Of a stretch of DNA of 5,757 nucleotides, positions 5,714 through 5,757 are shown piece after piece. This stretch comes from Synergistaceae bacterium. Lineage in GTDB: Bacteria > Synergistota > Synergistia > Synergistales > Synergistaceae. Location of the stretch: NCBI GenBank assembly GCA_031264605.1, contig JAISDQ010000156.1, positions 1 through 5,757 on the forward strand. Direction: 5' to 3'. The notes beneath the pieces were generated by a model. That model worked only from the letters and a program-made list of their open reading frames with translations, ran no database searches and had not been told where the DNA came from. Within the stretch, counting starts at the first letter, position 1, and every line of letters starts with the position of its first letter. A program made the translations under genes and the position numbers.

Positions 5714-5715
5714 TT
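5687..5715 (+). promoter_or_regulatory. Promoter candidate for a gene beyond the right edge
   Basis: TTGACT (5687-5692) matches five of six bases of a sigma-70 -35 box. TATTTT (5710-5715) is an acceptable -10 box at the ideal 17-base spacing, within an AT-rich TATTTTATAT. The -35 box spans the junction of repeat units 3 and 4, so a protein bound to the repeats would affect this promoter directly. A small stem, CCGCG/CGCGG (5720-5736), follows. Confidence 0.5.
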
Positions 5716-5744
5716 ATATCCGCGGGGAAATCGCGGAGAAGTCC

Positions 5745-5750
5745 GGGAGG
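5745..5750 (+). promoter_or_regulatory. Shine-Dalgarno site for a gene starting outside the window
   Basis: GGGAGG lies seven bases from the right end, with no start codon after it inside the window. Together with the promoter candidate about 30 bases upstream and the CCGCG/CGCGG hairpin (5720-5736), it predicts a plus-strand gene starting within the first few bases beyond 5757. Confidence 0.5.
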
Positions 5751-5757
5751 CGGTATT

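Overview
The window suggests a bacterium of moderate-to-high GC content (mid-50s percent by eye) with strong GGAGG-type ribosome binding sites. The transporter's binding protein has a signal peptide with no lipobox cysteine. A freely soluble periplasmic binding protein points to a diderm (Gram-negative-type) cell rather than a Firmicute, where such proteins are normally lipoproteins. I cannot assign a genus.

Layout: (1) 3-179 is the C-terminal tail of a gene entering from the left. Its RGNPARVYEG motif matches PrfH, the release-factor homologue usually paired with the RNA ligase RtcB. (2) 180-636 holds one unrecognised ORF of doubtful reality that ends in a strong hairpin. After it come an AT-rich stretch, a second perfect hairpin and a 17-codon leader ORF with a good ribosome binding site. 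(3) 637-5486 is a same-strand cluster: a PHP-domain (CehA/McbA-like) metallohydrolase, a MalK/UgpC-type ABC ATPase, two CUT1-type permeases (UgpA/MalF-like and UgpE/MalG-like), and a UgpB-like binding protein that is cut short. (4) 5464-5592 carries the last ~42 codons of an unrelated gene, an AlbA_2/RecG-like ATP-binding protein, in another frame. (5) 5593-5757 is non-coding. It contains four units of a 23-bp-periodic repeat overlapping a promoter-like element, a small hairpin and a GGGAGG site at the right edge, so a further gene probably starts just outside the window.

How the genes work together: the binding protein would capture a sugar, polyol or phosphorylated polyol such as a glycerophosphodiester. 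The two permeases with the ATPase dimer would import it. The PHP enzyme has no signal sequence and would hydrolyse the imported compound in the cytoplasm. The substrate cannot be read from sequence alone. UgpB-like motifs make a glycerol-phosphate-type ligand the first guess.

The most unusual things are the broken right end of the transporter operon and the phased repeat array. The binding protein stops about 150 residues short of the normal family length, at a run of seven T's where an unrelated gene tail begins. This is either a genuine rearrangement or insertion boundary, or an assembly chimera.
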